Assembly (NCBI GenBank): GCA_963277665.1
Contig: OY728143.1
Coordinates: 227,841,591 to 227,905,590 of the forward strand
Length of the DNA: 64,000 nucleotides
Source of the DNA: Viscum album
Taxonomy: Eukaryota > Streptophyta > Magnoliopsida > Santalales > Viscaceae
Reading direction: 5' to 3'
The translations under genes were made by a program, and so were the position numbers. Positions 1 through 12,630 of this stretch are shown piece after piece (the first letter of the stretch is position 1; each line of letters begins with the position of its first letter). A model generated the notes under the pieces. The model was not told the origin of the DNA. It saw nothing but the letters and a program-made list of their open reading frames with translations, and did not search any database.

Positions 1-2114
1 TAGTATTTAGTTATTTCATTCCATGATGATTTCACTATGAACAAAAAATATTGATGCCTTTTCATTCTCAGTGTATTAACAACAAGTGTTTTTCATAAAA
101 TTTACCATTCTATAATTACTATTATTTATTGAATTTTATTCATTTATAATTTTTAGGTTTATATCTTACTGAGAACTTGATATCAACATTTTATTTATTA
201 TCATTCCCCATGTTGTGAAGATGGAGTCATTGACTTAGTGAAAATATGCGGTTTATTTTCTTTTTTTTTGTTTAATTACTCATGTATTGTTGGAACCATG
301 TATGTTTCTTGTTATTAGATACCACTAAATAGATAGAACCTTAGTGATTTTACCTTTTTTATATATTCCATTATAAATAAATAACCACAAACTCTATGCT
401 ACTAGGGTCGTGGTTGTTACATTTGTGGAGGTAATAGTTCCCATATACGCTTGACTAATGTTCCCATTTATAAATAAATGGAATGAATAGAGGTATATAA
501 AAAATGATCATTTTTTTTATTATACATGATATATAAAATATTTTTATTCATCAAATTCATCTTTGAGACAATCATGTAGCGGTGGTGATAGAAAAAATCA
601 CCTTACATCATGGAGGTGGTGGTCGACAAATATGCATGATCTATGTTATTTTGTTTTCCTTATAGATTGAAAGGATTTAATATTTGAACATAATTAATAT
701 AAATAATTTAACTATAATAATAAAAGTAATTTGATTATATTAAAAAGGTTATAAATTCTTTTTTAATGGAGTTAAATAAAAGAAAATACTACGTGAAGGT
801 AATACTCATGTTGGATGTTTGAGGGATATATTATAATGGTTTTAGAAGTGGAGGCCTAAAGAAATATTTATGTGATGAGAAGATTAAGTATTGAAATAGG
901 AGTTATAATATAATGGAAATGGTAGTGTTTTTTAAAAGAATTTAAATATTAATTTCACATTTAATGATATGATGTTTTATCTCTTTATAAGAGATGAAAA
1001 TGGAAATGTTGAAAGCAAAAATCAATTTTTAGTAATATAATTGAACTATTACATGTTTAATGTATAAAATGTGTAAAAAAAGTTATCATGTTGAATGATA
1101 TGGTGTAAAATGATCATTTAAATTCATTTTGATTCATGTTATGAGTTATTTAGGGCATTGTTTTTAAATTTTTACTTTTTCAAAATGTAATTATTCCCCT
1201 TGTAATTAATATTTATGAAGAGAAATTAACATTAATTGGAGATATATAAATTAGACCCTTTTAACTAAAAGTAATATTATAATATCAAATATGGAAATAA
1301 GTTTAACAAATAAAATTTATAATGGTTTGAAAAGTTAATTTAAATTAAAATAACAATAATAATATAAAATCTATTTTTTTGGGAAAAAGAGTTTTAGGAT
1401 ATATGTTTTAATATAAGATAAAACAATCTTAGATATTTCATTTAAAGTCATAAATTTATATATTATAGAAAAATAAAAATTATGAGGTTTTAAAGGAGAT
1501 CCAAAACAAAATTTCACATTGTAAACATTTATTTATATGAAAAGACATAAAATAGTTTTACATATTAATGTATCATTTTTATTTAGTTTAAAAAAAATGT
1601 TCATAGGATTATAAGTTTGAGATTTTTTTAACATAAATAATTTTATTATTGAAATAAATATTTTATTACGTAAATTTTTTTGCATTCATCTAGTATAAGC
1701 TTACAAAATTATAAAACATTAAAAAATACAATTTTCCAAAAATTGTGTTTTTAACTGAAAATCACCCATTTTTGAAAAAAATGTAAAAATAATACTATGT
1801 AAATTTTTATCGGATAAATTAAAATATTTTTTTATTCTATTAAATTAGAATTATATAATTTATAAATTTATCTTTCTAATTAAAATTCGTAATATAAAAA
1901 TAATGGATTATATTGAAAACAAACTTATGTACATAACTCATAGTAATTATTTACCTTATAAATATATAATTGATTATAATATTTTTCATTATTGTAAATT
2001 TATTGTTTTTTTTAATTTATTATGTCGTGTTTTTCAGTTAGTCGTTGTAGCGAGTAACATGATTTATGAGTTAAAAGACTGTTTTTACAATGTACTTAAT
2101 TTCATGTCATTACA
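1..2114 (-). mobile_element. Decayed 3' LTR of a minus-strand Ty3/gypsy element (cut by window edge)
   Basis: The LTR start is placed at 2,114 because the minus strand there reads a purine tract, TTTGGGTAGAA, followed directly by TGTAATGACATG, the same arrangement as the purine tract and TGTAACACCCC of the young element at 56,758-56,781. About 70 bases further in, the minus strand has CGCTACAACGAC, matching CGCTACACC in the young LTR. A TATA-like relic lies near 972-990 and copies of the family's tandem module lie near 415-470 and 596-649. The stretch 596-1,000 also aligns with 9,563-9,960, giving an LTR-to-LTR offset of about 8.9-9.0 kb. The left end lies outside the window. The short open frames here have no coding character. 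The identification is by eye and the sequence is heavily mutated. Confidence 0.6.
415..649 (-). repeat. Two decayed copies of the LTR tandem module
   Basis: On the plus strand, 596-649 reads ATCATGGAGGTGGTGGTCGA and then TATGCATGAT, and 415-470 reads TGTGGAGGTAATAGTTCCCA and then TATACGC. Both line up with the reverse complement of the intact module (ATGGAGACGGTAGTCCGTAC, then GTACGCATGAACGATG). Their spacing is about 180 bases, close to the 187-197 of the young LTR. A third, weaker candidate lies near 210-250. CpG positions have mostly been lost. Confidence 0.5.
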
Positions 2115-2128
2115 TTCTACCCAAATTA
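2115..2128 (-). promoter_or_regulatory. Polypurine tract (plus-strand primer site) of the minus-strand element
   Basis: The minus strand reads TTAATTTGGGTAGAA immediately before TGT at 2,114. In the young element the matching position reads TTTTAAGGTGGGTAGAATGT. In Ty3/gypsy elements this tract primes plus-strand DNA synthesis and abuts the 3' LTR. It fixes both the orientation and the LTR boundary here. Confidence 0.6.
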
Positions 2129-4099
2129 ATGGATTTGTATCATGGAATTTTATTACACAAATAAAAAAGGGAGTGGGTACTATTATCTCATCACATACTA
2201 ATGTTCACATATATCTTTATAAAAATTATGATTATACAACATAAATTTTACTAGATGAGTAGCCTTTTTCAATAACACCTTATCTATTCGATCCAAATAT
2301 TTTCACTTGTTGTTCCTCATATAAGAGATCATGTTTTAGTTGCACTAAATCTGAATTATATTATATTTTATGGGAATAGAATGTACCAAATAAACCGTTA
2401 AACATGGAATACATCATATACATGGAAGAGGAAACGACATGGTTTTAAGAGGAAATCTGATACCTCGATATGATCATGGATCTCAAAGGGACTAATGTAC
2501 CAAGGATTCAACTTCATATTATACCTAAAACATTTATGATTATTCCATGGAGATATGTATAGGAATATATTATTTTCAACCTAAAACACAATATCACATC
2601 GATGAATATATAATACATCTTATGACAATTTTTTATACATTTATTTGCTGGAGAATGATTTAAACTGTATCCTTTATTTAATAGACAAGGTATGGAGAAA
2701 TTATCATCCTCTCAATAAATTCATACTACTATATCAGAGTCTGGTGTCATTTCCCAAACAAGGACACATATTCTTCCATATTAATTACAGAATTTAAATT
2801 TCTATTATATTAGAACACTTTTAAAGGATGGTTTTTATCTCAACATCTAAGGAATTATAAATATATATTTAATTATATACTCTAGTTTTTGGATGGTATC
2901 CTCAATCTATCCATCTCATAGGGGGGGTGAAATGAAGTGCTAGGAATAAAATTTGTATCCAATGATATCGGAATAGGTTTTTAGAATCATGGGGTCAGCT
3001 TGTGATATTAGTCATATATAGTGTAATGTTTAACCCCATAATGTCATACCACTTATCTTATATAAATTTTGAGTGTTTGGTCATTATTAAAATATTATTT
3101 GATTAAGATATAATTCACTACGTTTGTAAATTGATTAGAGACAACCCAAATATCCTTATTGACAATAGATTCTTTGGGATGTCTTAAAAAAATAAGGAAA
3201 TGTTTTATCATGTCCAAACTAGTATGGGTACTATTCAAAACATACCAATTGAATTTTTTATTTGTCATTGACTAGATAGAATACAAAATATCAAGATGTG
3301 TATTCCATGATTTCCCTCTTATTTTTTTGGAACCGTTTTATAGATATCTATACATCACTATGATTAGTATATTAATAGAGAAATATGAGCTATGATAATC
3401 ATCGAAAAATTACATCCTTAATTATTTTTTTAATGGGATACATATGAAGGTTTCAAACCATATATCACAATATTTAATAAGGATGATTTCTATAATACTA
3501 ACAAACTTTTTATTTAGTTACATATCATTTTTATGGGATTATTTTATCTACTCATGAATGGATGGTTTAACAATCAACTTGGAATGATATTACTTTTCTC
3601 TTTACATTAATATTATAAGATTCGCCACTTAAAAATCAATGATTATTGAATATTTTTTGAATAATCATCGGGAAATAATAGAATGATACTATCTGCTCAT
3701 GGTATCAATCACCCCGTTTTACTTCATTGCATGGTAATGTATTGAGTACTCATATTCCTTGATCTATTATAACCATATCCCATGAAACATGTTTACATTT
3801 TTTTTGTGAATATATACATTAGGTTCTTATGTTATATATAAATATGAAATTTATCACCATAGAGATGATTCCAAAAGAGTGCCAATTCTTAGACTCTAGC
3901 CTCCAACAATAGATCTTGATTTCGGTAGATCTTCTCATGAGTCCCAAATTGTTTCAATTCATATGTAATTAACTTATTGTTCTATAATATAATAAATCCC
4001 AAATCCTTCAAATAAAAATCACTATATAAAAAACCCTTCTATAATTCAATGTAGTGAATGCACATTATAGTGACCAACCTCTTACTAATCCACCTAATT

Positions 4100-5060
4100 A
4101 ATTAACCACATTACATTGTCCAGAGGATCTTCACTCACTTCCAAGACACCTTTTTTAGTGGACTATAGTCATGTTAATTTTTCAACAAATGTTGTGGTGT
4201 CAATTTAATAATACAATTCACTATTTCTCTATCACATAGATTTTCCATTACAATTATTTAGTTCCATATATATTTTATGATTCTATAGATATATCGCCAA
4301 AGGTAATAACATGACATTAGATGGATAATATTTTTAAAAAATGGAACCCATTTTGAACATTATGTATAATTTCTCATTTTAAAAGGTCCTTAGAACAAAT
4401 CTCGAATTCACATTATGTTATTCCTTTCTCCAAAAATATATGAGAATGTTATAAATTAATATTGCCCAAACTTTCCAAGGTAATCTCTAAATAATCTTTT
4501 CATTAAATCCATATGTATACTAGGATCATTTTTTATCAAAAATAGCATAAATATAACCTCCAAGAGTCCATATATTTTATTTAAATCTATTTTGGTAATA
4601 TCTTTTCAATTGACCCCCAACGTATATTAATAGGATTTAAAGTAAATATTCCAGAAATATGAACTCATAATATTAGTTCTAATAGATCATTGATATGTGG
4701 TTGATGATATTTTTTATTGATCATGATATTGTTAGGTTCTTGATGGTCAACATAGAAGAATATTGACCCTTTCTTTTTCATAATAGAAAGAAATAGTTTA
4801 CCCAAAGGTGAAGCAATTTGGCATAAACCTCCCTTATCTAGATTATCATATTGTTTCTTCTTTAATTATACCATCTCAATGGGGGTGATTACATAAGGAC
4901 TCATTGATATAGGCATCAACGTAGGTAGGAGTTCGATCAAAAAATCAACCCTCTTCTTAGGTGGAAGGATATACAGTTCCTCTAAAAACACATCAGTATA
5001 TCCTTGTACAATAATGTTGTTATTAATTTTGACACCATCCCGGTTTGTTGAGCCAAACGT
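4100..5060 (-). pseudogene. Ty3/gypsy reverse transcriptase remnant
   Basis: Reading the minus strand from about 5,000 downward gives pieces that follow the family order of plant Ty3/gypsy reverse transcriptase. There is a segment ending VDFLIELLP, then PISMSPYVITPIEM (the conserved start, usually PISIAPYRMAPAEL-like), then a KKKGSIFFYVDHQEPN piece matching the VKKKDGSxRxCIDYRELN block. Further on come a DLLE-like piece and a remnant of the GYHQIRI...DI.K block near 4,600, MDLMKRLFRDYLGKF near 4,490-4,530 (family FMDLMNRVF...LDKF), and a degraded continuation where the FIDDIL catalytic motif should be (about 4,436-4,460). Several in-frame stops and frame changes are visible. The enzyme would copy element RNA into DNA; this copy is dead. 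The clade (chromovirus, Tekay/Del-like) is inferred from the LTR and primer site rather than from this fragment. Confidence 0.75.
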
Positions 5061-5670
5061 CCCCTATTACTTGGAATCATAAACCATTTTTATTTTAATT
5101 TTTTTCAAACAAATGTTAGAATAATCTTTTCCTATATATATATATATATTTGATAATATGATGGTTAGGGATATGGAATGTTATTATAGAATGTTATAGG
5201 AGATCTATGTACGGTTTTCTAATGAATACACAAAATAATATCAAATTCAACACAGAGAAGAAGAATAAAATATACAGGGAGTATCATCCCACAATAAACT
5301 ACCAGAGAAGAGTTATATATCCTAGATGTTATTTTTGGGCCTCTAGTATTTTTTCATATATAGTTCATTACCCATTGTTCGAGGTGGTAAATAATCAATC
5401 ATATAAAAGTAGTGTGATATAATGAAACATGATGGCTCAAAATAAGATAAGTAATTTTCAGATATATAGTGATAAATTATCATACCATACAACATTTCAT
5501 CACCATGCTTCTCCTCTGTAGTATTGATAGTATGTACTCTCCCTTTCTCTCTTGGTTTTCAAAGTTATGGAATCATATTATATTCAATATATCTAGTGTA
5601 AGGTTATTAATTTTCATAATTCCTATTCTCTTTAAACATGCATCATTGATGGTGTGGGTGACAAAATGTT

Positions 5671-5916
5671 TTAATCCTTCTTCTTATCTATTGTGTTAAT
5701 CATCCTATAGGAACAACATTGATCATTTTGGAAAATATATCCCATCTGAACAATCTTAAACCACTTCCCAAATAATAAGAGGAGATTTTCCAAGTGAATC
5801 CTCTTAAATTTATAACACATAGGTAATTGTAATTTCATTCCCCCATGTGAATTATCATTTAATTTTCTATGATACACAACCTTTCTTTTATTATCACTAA
5901 TTAATGTTATTCCCAA
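5671..5916 (-). pseudogene. gag (nucleocapsid) remnant related to the young element's gag
   Basis: This is one of the few short frames with real meaning. The 81-residue minus-strand frame begins near SDNKRKVVYH and continues through LQLPMC. The gag fragment of the young element at 54,974-55,279 reads SDNKRKIEFH and then VKFPLC at the same spacing. The cysteine/histidine knuckle residues that follow are mostly lost here (CYKF in place of CKSC). Gag nucleocapsid binds element RNA in the virus-like particle. The match ties this old element, which also has a reverse transcriptase, to the young element, which has none. Homology is clear in the lead-in segment and weak afterwards. Confidence 0.65.
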
Positions 5917-6916
5917 ACTTCTATCTCCACCTTTAGTTCACATTGAATAATATCATCATTGATTATAATTTCATTTAAGGCTTATAGCCTCTAATAAATT
6001 GGATTGAATCAATTAATGTAACAATTGTATGTGGTTTTAAATTGGAAGCTATAAATAGTGGCATTCTATGAGATCCTCATGAAAATTTATATATTAATTC
6101 CAATAGATTCATCAATTTTTTATTGTAAATGAATTCTTACTCCATATTCCTGTGTTGATATTGATTAAATTGATTTATGAAGAATAAATTATTGAACTCT
6201 TACCAATACAAAGAGTCTAATTACTCTTTATTTTTTTTATTCATAATGAGACTCCACCATTCACCAAAATATCATTCTAAATGAAAAAATATCCAAACTA
6301 ACATATGGATCTCTAATAAACAAAGGAATGAAAATATATATTCCATCACATTAATCCATTATTCAATAATAAGTGGATTAAAAAATACTCTTAAGGTGGT
6401 ATTATCTAAAATTGTAATAGATTCAATATAAATATTCCCTATTTTTTGTGCATTTTGGAGCTCAGTGTGATTACTATTATTATTCATTTATTGTGATAAT
6501 TTCATGAGAATTTCATTTAAATTTTAAACAAAGACTCCAATCCCATTCAGTATCTTATTATGAAAATATAATCATTGTCCCTTTCACTCGTTAAAATATC
6601 AGTTTCCTCTTATTCAAGCCATTACATCAAATAAACAAATATTTAGGGACATATTTTTTTAATTATTGTTTGTGAAAAATTTGGTTCAGTGTAATTAAAT
6701 ATTATATGTTTTAAATATCCTAACATAAAAATTACAAGGCTTCAATTAGTAATATTCATTGTAATTTATTTCTTATATTTTCATACACTGACATATTCAA
6801 GTACAACATCATTTTTCATTAATATAAAGTAAATTTAAAAAACAATATCCCTAGGGAGAATATTTATATGAGTGTAGTTATAGGGCCACTCATCATATAG
6901 TAGGGGATGATAATGT

Positions 6917-6929
6917 CAATGATCAACCA
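6917..6929 (-). promoter_or_regulatory. Possible decayed primer binding site
   Basis: The minus strand reads ATAGTATGGTTGATCATTG around here. The young element reads ATAGTTGGTATCAGAGG at its LTR/internal junction. The position agrees with an LTR of about 4.1 kb starting at 11,036. The match is weak on sequence alone and rests mainly on spacing. Confidence 0.3.
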
Positions 6930-9900
6930 TACTATATAAGGGAGATTAACTATTTGTGCATTTGATCCATAACTGCAAAACACTTTCTAGTCTCCAAATA
7001 AAGATGTTTTTATTGGAAAACTACATAATATCTGATTTATTGAAGCATTAGGATATTATCCAATATATAAAATATTTCTAGGAGATATCAATACATTTAT
7101 CTAAAATATTAACCAATATATCTAAACCTTCCATATGATACTAATTATGAAAACCCATTATAAATAAAAAAATTAATAAATTAATTTTATAGTTCAGTTA
7201 ATATATTTATAAAATTGTCGAATAAAACAAGGATTGAATGGTTCAGTTTCTTGATGACTAAATACCTATATATATTATATTATAAAAAGTATGAACATTT
7301 CTCCATTAACTTTCCCCTTAATACCCACTTCCATAAATATCAAATGACATAACCATCTTCATAAATAAATGAATAAAAACATAATAAGGGATGAACATGA
7401 ATTATAAATAAAGGAAACCTATCAACTAGCCTTAATAGATAGATCTAAAATATGTTGATGAAATGAATAAGAGTGTAAAATAATACAAAAAAAACATGTG
7501 ATCATAAGTGACTAGAAAACCAGATAGATCATTAAGGATCAAGACATAGGAAAATAAGTCCAAAGAAAAGTTTTCATGATCATGGAAGAAAAACATAAAT
7601 ATAACTTGAAATCAATACACATGAAAGTAGAATATTTTTAGAACATTAAATTTTAAAAAAATGGAAGATTTTTAAGATAAGTCATATTTTAAATAATTAG
7701 TGGAAATAACATCAGTATATGAATACATTGTTATTAAATCCTACTATGCCCACTCTTTAATTTTGAGACCAAATCTATGTATGTCCACCCTATAATGTTA
7801 TAAGAAATCTATTTATAATATTAAATAGTTATCTGATGAGATATAAAAAAATTACCAATGCATTGAGGGGTGATATAGCCCCCCTAACATTCAACATTAT
7901 TATATACTAGTGTCATAGAATATTTAATCATTCGTTATATTTTAAATAATCCGTGTGAAGATAAATGAAGTTAATAATATTTTCAAATGGAATCACATGA
8001 AAAACATGATTGTTTGATATAAAAAATACAATCCGGAGATAATAGAATATATAACCTAATTTATGAAACATTACATTATTAGTGAGGAATCCTATGAAAA
8101 AGAAATGGGAATCATAAAATGTTTTTTTATAATATTTCCCTATAATATCTTCTAAAAAATGTGTGATATATAAGTCATATTAATAAAATCATTTCATTTG
8201 AAATGAATAGAAAAAATATTAAAATACTTCATTTTAAATTAATTACAGTAAACATTCTTTCAAAATAAATATATCATATGTAAAAATATGATTTTTAAGG
8301 GTAGAATATTTGACCATTGAAAGGAAAATCCATTGACATATTTGAAAAAATAAATATTTCAAAACTCACATCATAAAATAGGTATAACAAAATTTTTTCA
8401 ATATAAAGGGAATATAATGTTCTATTTAGGTACAATGATTTTAGTTTCCACTAGGGATTGGAGAAAATTTACAATAACTAAATAATGTATAAATGAAGTA
8501 GAAATCTATTAAAATAGATGTGAATTATTCTCAACAAAATTTCTATCCATATAATAATATATTAATTGTGGCTGAAGAATCTATAGTGATATAATATTTC
8601 TTCTAAAATAAACATTACAATAAATTATACCATTTTCAAATTAAATATACAATCATACTTGAAACGTTTTTTGATAGAGATATGAGACTACTACCTAATA
8701 GAATGATTTTGTTTATGAAAACTCTTTACTGTTACTCAAGTTTAGTAAAATGCACTCTAACCTCATATACCAACAAAATAACTATCTCGGACATATATTT
8801 AACATCCTTAAACATTTCTATATCCTTTTATAAAAATAATTTATTATTATTAAATCCATTTGAATTACTTATTTATCAAATATTTTTGAAATTACATATA
8901 ATAAATCATGATCCTTATGAACTATTTTTTAAACTGATCTGTTGTTCTTAAATATTATACCGAATTTATTTATTCCTTAAAAATTATACATAAAATTATA
9001 TATTTTAATAAAATAAATAATAAATTTATAATGTCATATCTTATGTGTTTTGGTAGGATTTTTTTGGGAAATAAAGAAAAAGAATACCTTTTTGCGAGTT
9101 TAACGAATAAAAGGTGATATATTTATAACATATTAAGATATTGATATCATGTCTCCAAAATAATTTTTAACTATTTAATAGATTATTAATCATCACTCGT
9201 GATTATGGTAAAAATTACCAAAACATGAATGTGTTATAATGATTGAATGAGTAAAGGAAAATTATTATATAATGTTAATACTTTTTTCAAGTAATCTTCA
9301 AAATGTCATTAATATCACATATCATTACTAAAATCATTAATATAACTATCAAATATAGGTTGTTAGGAAAAATTAAATTTATTTTTCAGGGAAGTTATAG
9401 TTCGTATACACACACAATTAACTACCACATTTCCCAATGAATTGTTGGAATGCTGTCATATAGAGAATGATAATTATGAAATAGTATTTCTGAAAAAATA
9501 CAATATAATATTTACTAAAATAAAATTTATATACATTCCTTGATAGTAATTAATATAAAAAAATCCACATCGCATCGTGGATGAAGTTTTATGCACTTAC
9601 ACACGATCGATGTTGTTTAATTTTATTAGTGGATGGAAAGGATTGAATATTAGTTTTATAATTAATATTATTAAATTTATGTACACTAATTATAATGATT
9701 TATTTACATTATCTAGGTTATAAATTAGTTAAGGATATATTATAATAAAAAAACAGAAGGAAATAATCTCATTGGAATCATGTGTTTTCTCTTGTAAAAC
9801 TCATAGGAAGTAAAGGCCTTAAGAAATTTTTTTCTGAAAACCATATATTGTATATGGTTTAGGTGTTTAGATAAATATAAAATATCATAATGGGGAAATT

Positions 9901-11036
9901 TTATGGTGAATTGTAACGTTAAAAATTTGTAAGTGGAACCCTTATATAAGAGAATTAAATTTCACTTTTATAAAAACACATCTTTTTCTAATAATTCCCT
10001 GACACTAATCTAGACTCAATGTATCCAATTCTAAATAAGTAGTGTTGTATGAAAATATATGAAAAATAATTAATATAAATAAATTATTTAATGTAAATTT
10101 AAGAGTGTTTTTTAGATTATTTACTTATATTATTTTACCATAAATTAACTTTTATATTGGTAAATAAAATTCAAATATTGTAATTAAAAAAAGAGATAAA
10201 AATTAATATTCTATTATTTTACATAATTTTATCCATATTATTTAAAAATTGATAACAATTTAACACAAAATATTTCTAAATTGGTTAAAAGTTAATTTTA
10301 AAATAATCACACTTGATCGTGTTAAAATGGGTTTTTGAATAAAATTTATGACTTAAATTTGTAAATATGAAAAAATTGCATTATATAATTATTTTAATTA
10401 TATAAATTGATTAATTTAAAAAATAAAAGGTAGGAGGTATTCATGGAAACAGAAACTGAATTTCCCCATCAAAACTATTAATATGAGGAAAGGATCAAAA
10501 AATACTTTAATCTGAATGGGTCATTTTAATTTAGTATTAAGAATATTAGAAATACGATTATATGTTCATAGAATAAATTGAAAAGAATAATATTATCCCT
10601 TAAATAATTTTTATTCCAGGAATATTTTTTAATCTTCTAGGCAATCATTACCTATTTACAATATCATAAAAATAAAACTTTTCGAAAATAAATTTTCTGA
10701 TAAAAAAAATATTTTTAAAAAAATTACAATTTTTACTAAGAAAATTTTGATGCAAGGAATTAAAAATATAATTTTATCTTATAAAATTTAACAACAAAAT
10801 TGTTAAATTTAACATTAAAAAGTACCCTAATTCCTGGGTAATGGATTTTTTTAAAACAATCATTTCAATATTAATTAATAATAATTATTTACTTTATCAA
10901 TATTTATTAGTTTTCAATACCTTTTACTATATGTTTATTACTAATTTCCCTTAAAATAATGGGGTTTTTAGGTCTATCATGTAACATCTGTTACTGACCA
11001 GTACATACATTATAAAAATAACTACTTTCCTTTCAT
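6930..11036 (-). mobile_element. Decayed 5' LTR of the minus-strand Ty3/gypsy element
   Basis: The stretch 9,563-9,960 aligns in order with 596-1,000 in the other LTR: module copy, then GGAAAGGATT(G/T)AATATT, then AGGCCT(T/A)AAG, then a TATA-like relic near 9,938-9,950. On the minus strand 11,036 reads GAGTAGACTGTAATGAAAGG, matching the other LTR's start. Downstream on the minus strand there are three module copies (9,563-9,616, 9,385-9,440 and a weaker one at 9,189-9,245). From 6,930 to 9,180 the DNA is AT-rich with no recognisable gene; it should be the 3' half of the LTR, which is poorly conserved in all copies. The upper end may be overlapped or cut by the plus-strand element that follows. 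Confidence 0.55.
9189..9616 (-). repeat. Three decayed copies of the LTR tandem module
   Basis: On the plus strand, 9,563-9,616 reads CCACATCGCATCGTGGATGA and then CACACGATCGATGTT. This aligns with the reverse complement of the module (CTCATCGCGTCATGGAGACG, then CACGAGCGATGAT). 9,385-9,440 reads GGGAAGTTATAGTTCGTATA, and 9,189-9,245 begins AATCATCACTCGTGATTATG. Spacing is about 185-190 bases, as in the young LTR. Confidence 0.5.
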
Positions 11037-11663
11037 TACAGTCTACTCAATTAATATAAAATTTTCCCCAAAAAATTTTATTACACAATGAAAAAATTGA
11101 GATTACTATTCTATCATCACATCCTTATGTTCCCATATCGATTACATGATCATATAATAAATTTCATGTAAAATTATAAAAATTATATTATAGTGTAACA
11201 TATTTAGTTCAATTTAATCAATTATATATTGAATATTTATATTACAAAAATCTATAGGTATGATATTTTTTTTCTTTGGAAAACTGCACTTTCCTTCCTT
11301 TTGAAGATTAATTTTAATTTTAATTCCACCAATTTTATAAATTAAAATATAAATAATGGATTGAATGTTTTGAATAATCATATATTATAATATCTAATAA
11401 TTTAAACATAATTTTGGGCAATAATGAATGGTAAAAATATTAAAAATTAATTAATATAGTTAAGGTAAAAATGATATTACAAGGATTTGATCAAATAATA
11501 TAAATGATAAAAATGATCTAAACAAATTAAAAAACACATTTTATAGCCTTATTGAGACCCTATAATATTTATTGTTCACTATTCACCAATTTTGGAAAAT
11601 TTTGTGTTAATTAAATCAATGGTATCAAATTATATTTTCAAAATTCAAGTATGTATCCTTTCC

Positions 11664-11680
11664 CCAACTTATAAAATGTT
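11664..11680 (+). promoter_or_regulatory. Relic LTR TATA box
   Basis: CCCCAACTTATAAAATG followed by TACTCCCAGTTATCCAC aligns with the paired LTR at 18,105-18,135 (CCCCACTTTTAAAAGG, then ATACCCACTCTCCAC) and with the young LTR promoter at 52,202 (CTTATAAAAGGACACCTCC). A pyrimidine-rich stretch follows in each, as expected for a plant Pol II LTR promoter. Confidence 0.45.
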
Positions 11681-12011
11681 ACTCCCAGTTATCCACTATT
11701 AAAAATTCTAAAACAATTAGTTCATAAAATATCTAACAAATTACCAGACCTAAATCAATAATATTTTTCTAGTGTTAGTGGTTATATCAAAATGAAAATG
11801 TATAAGATATTTAGGATATTCCTTAAGAGGAATCTGGATGAATCGGTAATGTTTTTAACAAAGAATTTAAATTTTACTTATTATATTAACAAAAAATAAT
11901 ATAATTAAAATATGATAATATAATAAAAATAGTATCCATATATATTTATATGAAATTATTTTAATAACATATCCCATATTCATCTATAGGTCTACCAAAT
12001 GGGAAATGAAA

Positions 12012-12630
12012 CCATCAATCGTGTGTACGCCAGATGACTGTCGCGTGAACCGTTTTAATTGTTTTTTCTTTTATAACCATACATAGATAGATATATTTTT
12101 GGATTTTAGTTATTTATTTCATAATAATGAAATAAAATGAATATACAAAATATGATATCATATATATGTCTTTATTTTCTATTTTGTGGGGGATACAAAA
12201 TATCACTTTTGTGCACGGAGGACTATCGCCTTGTGAAGCGGAGTGATTTGTTTTTCATATAAAGTTTACATAAAAGGTCCTATGTTGAAAAATAGTGAAT
12301 ATATTTTATATTTATATCAATTAAATACCTAATAAATTATATTATCACATATAAATTTTAACTATCAAATCTATTCGAAAAAAATAATGTCACTCTTTCA
12401 TACGTGTAGACTACCGCCTCTACATAGCGATGTGATTTTCTTTTTAATTCATTTCCACATGGATGGTAGAATGGATTGATTTTATTAATAAATATTCAAT
12501 ATCAGAAATAATAATTATTATAATGGAAATATTTATTAATATTTATTTAATTTTCTTTCAATCCTTCATGAAAAATAGAAATAACATTCTTTTGTATGTA
12601 CATTCTACCGTCTCCTTAAACGGTATAATA
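12012..12630 (+). repeat. Four decayed copies of the LTR tandem module
   Basis: Copies lie at 12,012-12,060 (CGTGTGTACGCCAGATGACT), 12,200-12,250 (GTGCACGGAGGACTATCGCC), 12,388-12,438 (CATACGTGTAGACTACCGCC) and 12,583-12,630 (TGTACATTCTACCGTCTCC). Spacing is about 185-195 bases. The second copy is still flanked by ATCACT on the left and AGTGAT on the right, a perfect 6-base inverted repeat. Compared with the young core GCGTACGTACGGAnTACCGTCTCC, the GACTACCGyCTCC half is the best preserved. Confidence 0.6.

Larger units (their letters stand above)
2129..6916 (-). mobile_element. Internal region of the decayed minus-strand Ty3/gypsy element
   Basis: This region lies between a purine tract at 2,115-2,128 and a possible primer site near 6,917-6,929, so the internal region is about 4.8 kb. 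Two coding remnants can be recognised on the minus strand, in the order expected for gag-pol: a gag zinc-knuckle segment (5,671-5,916) and a reverse transcriptase segment (about 4,100-5,060). The parts below 4,100 should hold RNase H and integrase, but I could not align them confidently. The parts above 5,916 should be N-terminal gag and show nothing recognisable. Stop codons and frameshifts are dense, so no product can be made. The plus-strand short frames (for example 5,207-5,422 and 5,469-5,699) are chance frames. Confidence 0.6.

Noticed and set aside
1903..2244. 113-residue plus-strand frame
   Set aside because: It straddles the LTR/purine tract boundary of a minus-strand element and has only AT-driven composition.
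10300..10360. Plus-strand match to the young LTR around ATCGTGTTAAAATGGG
   Set aside because: The position does not agree with the 6.44-kb offset of the paired LTRs, and the word is short and AT-rich, so chance is likely.
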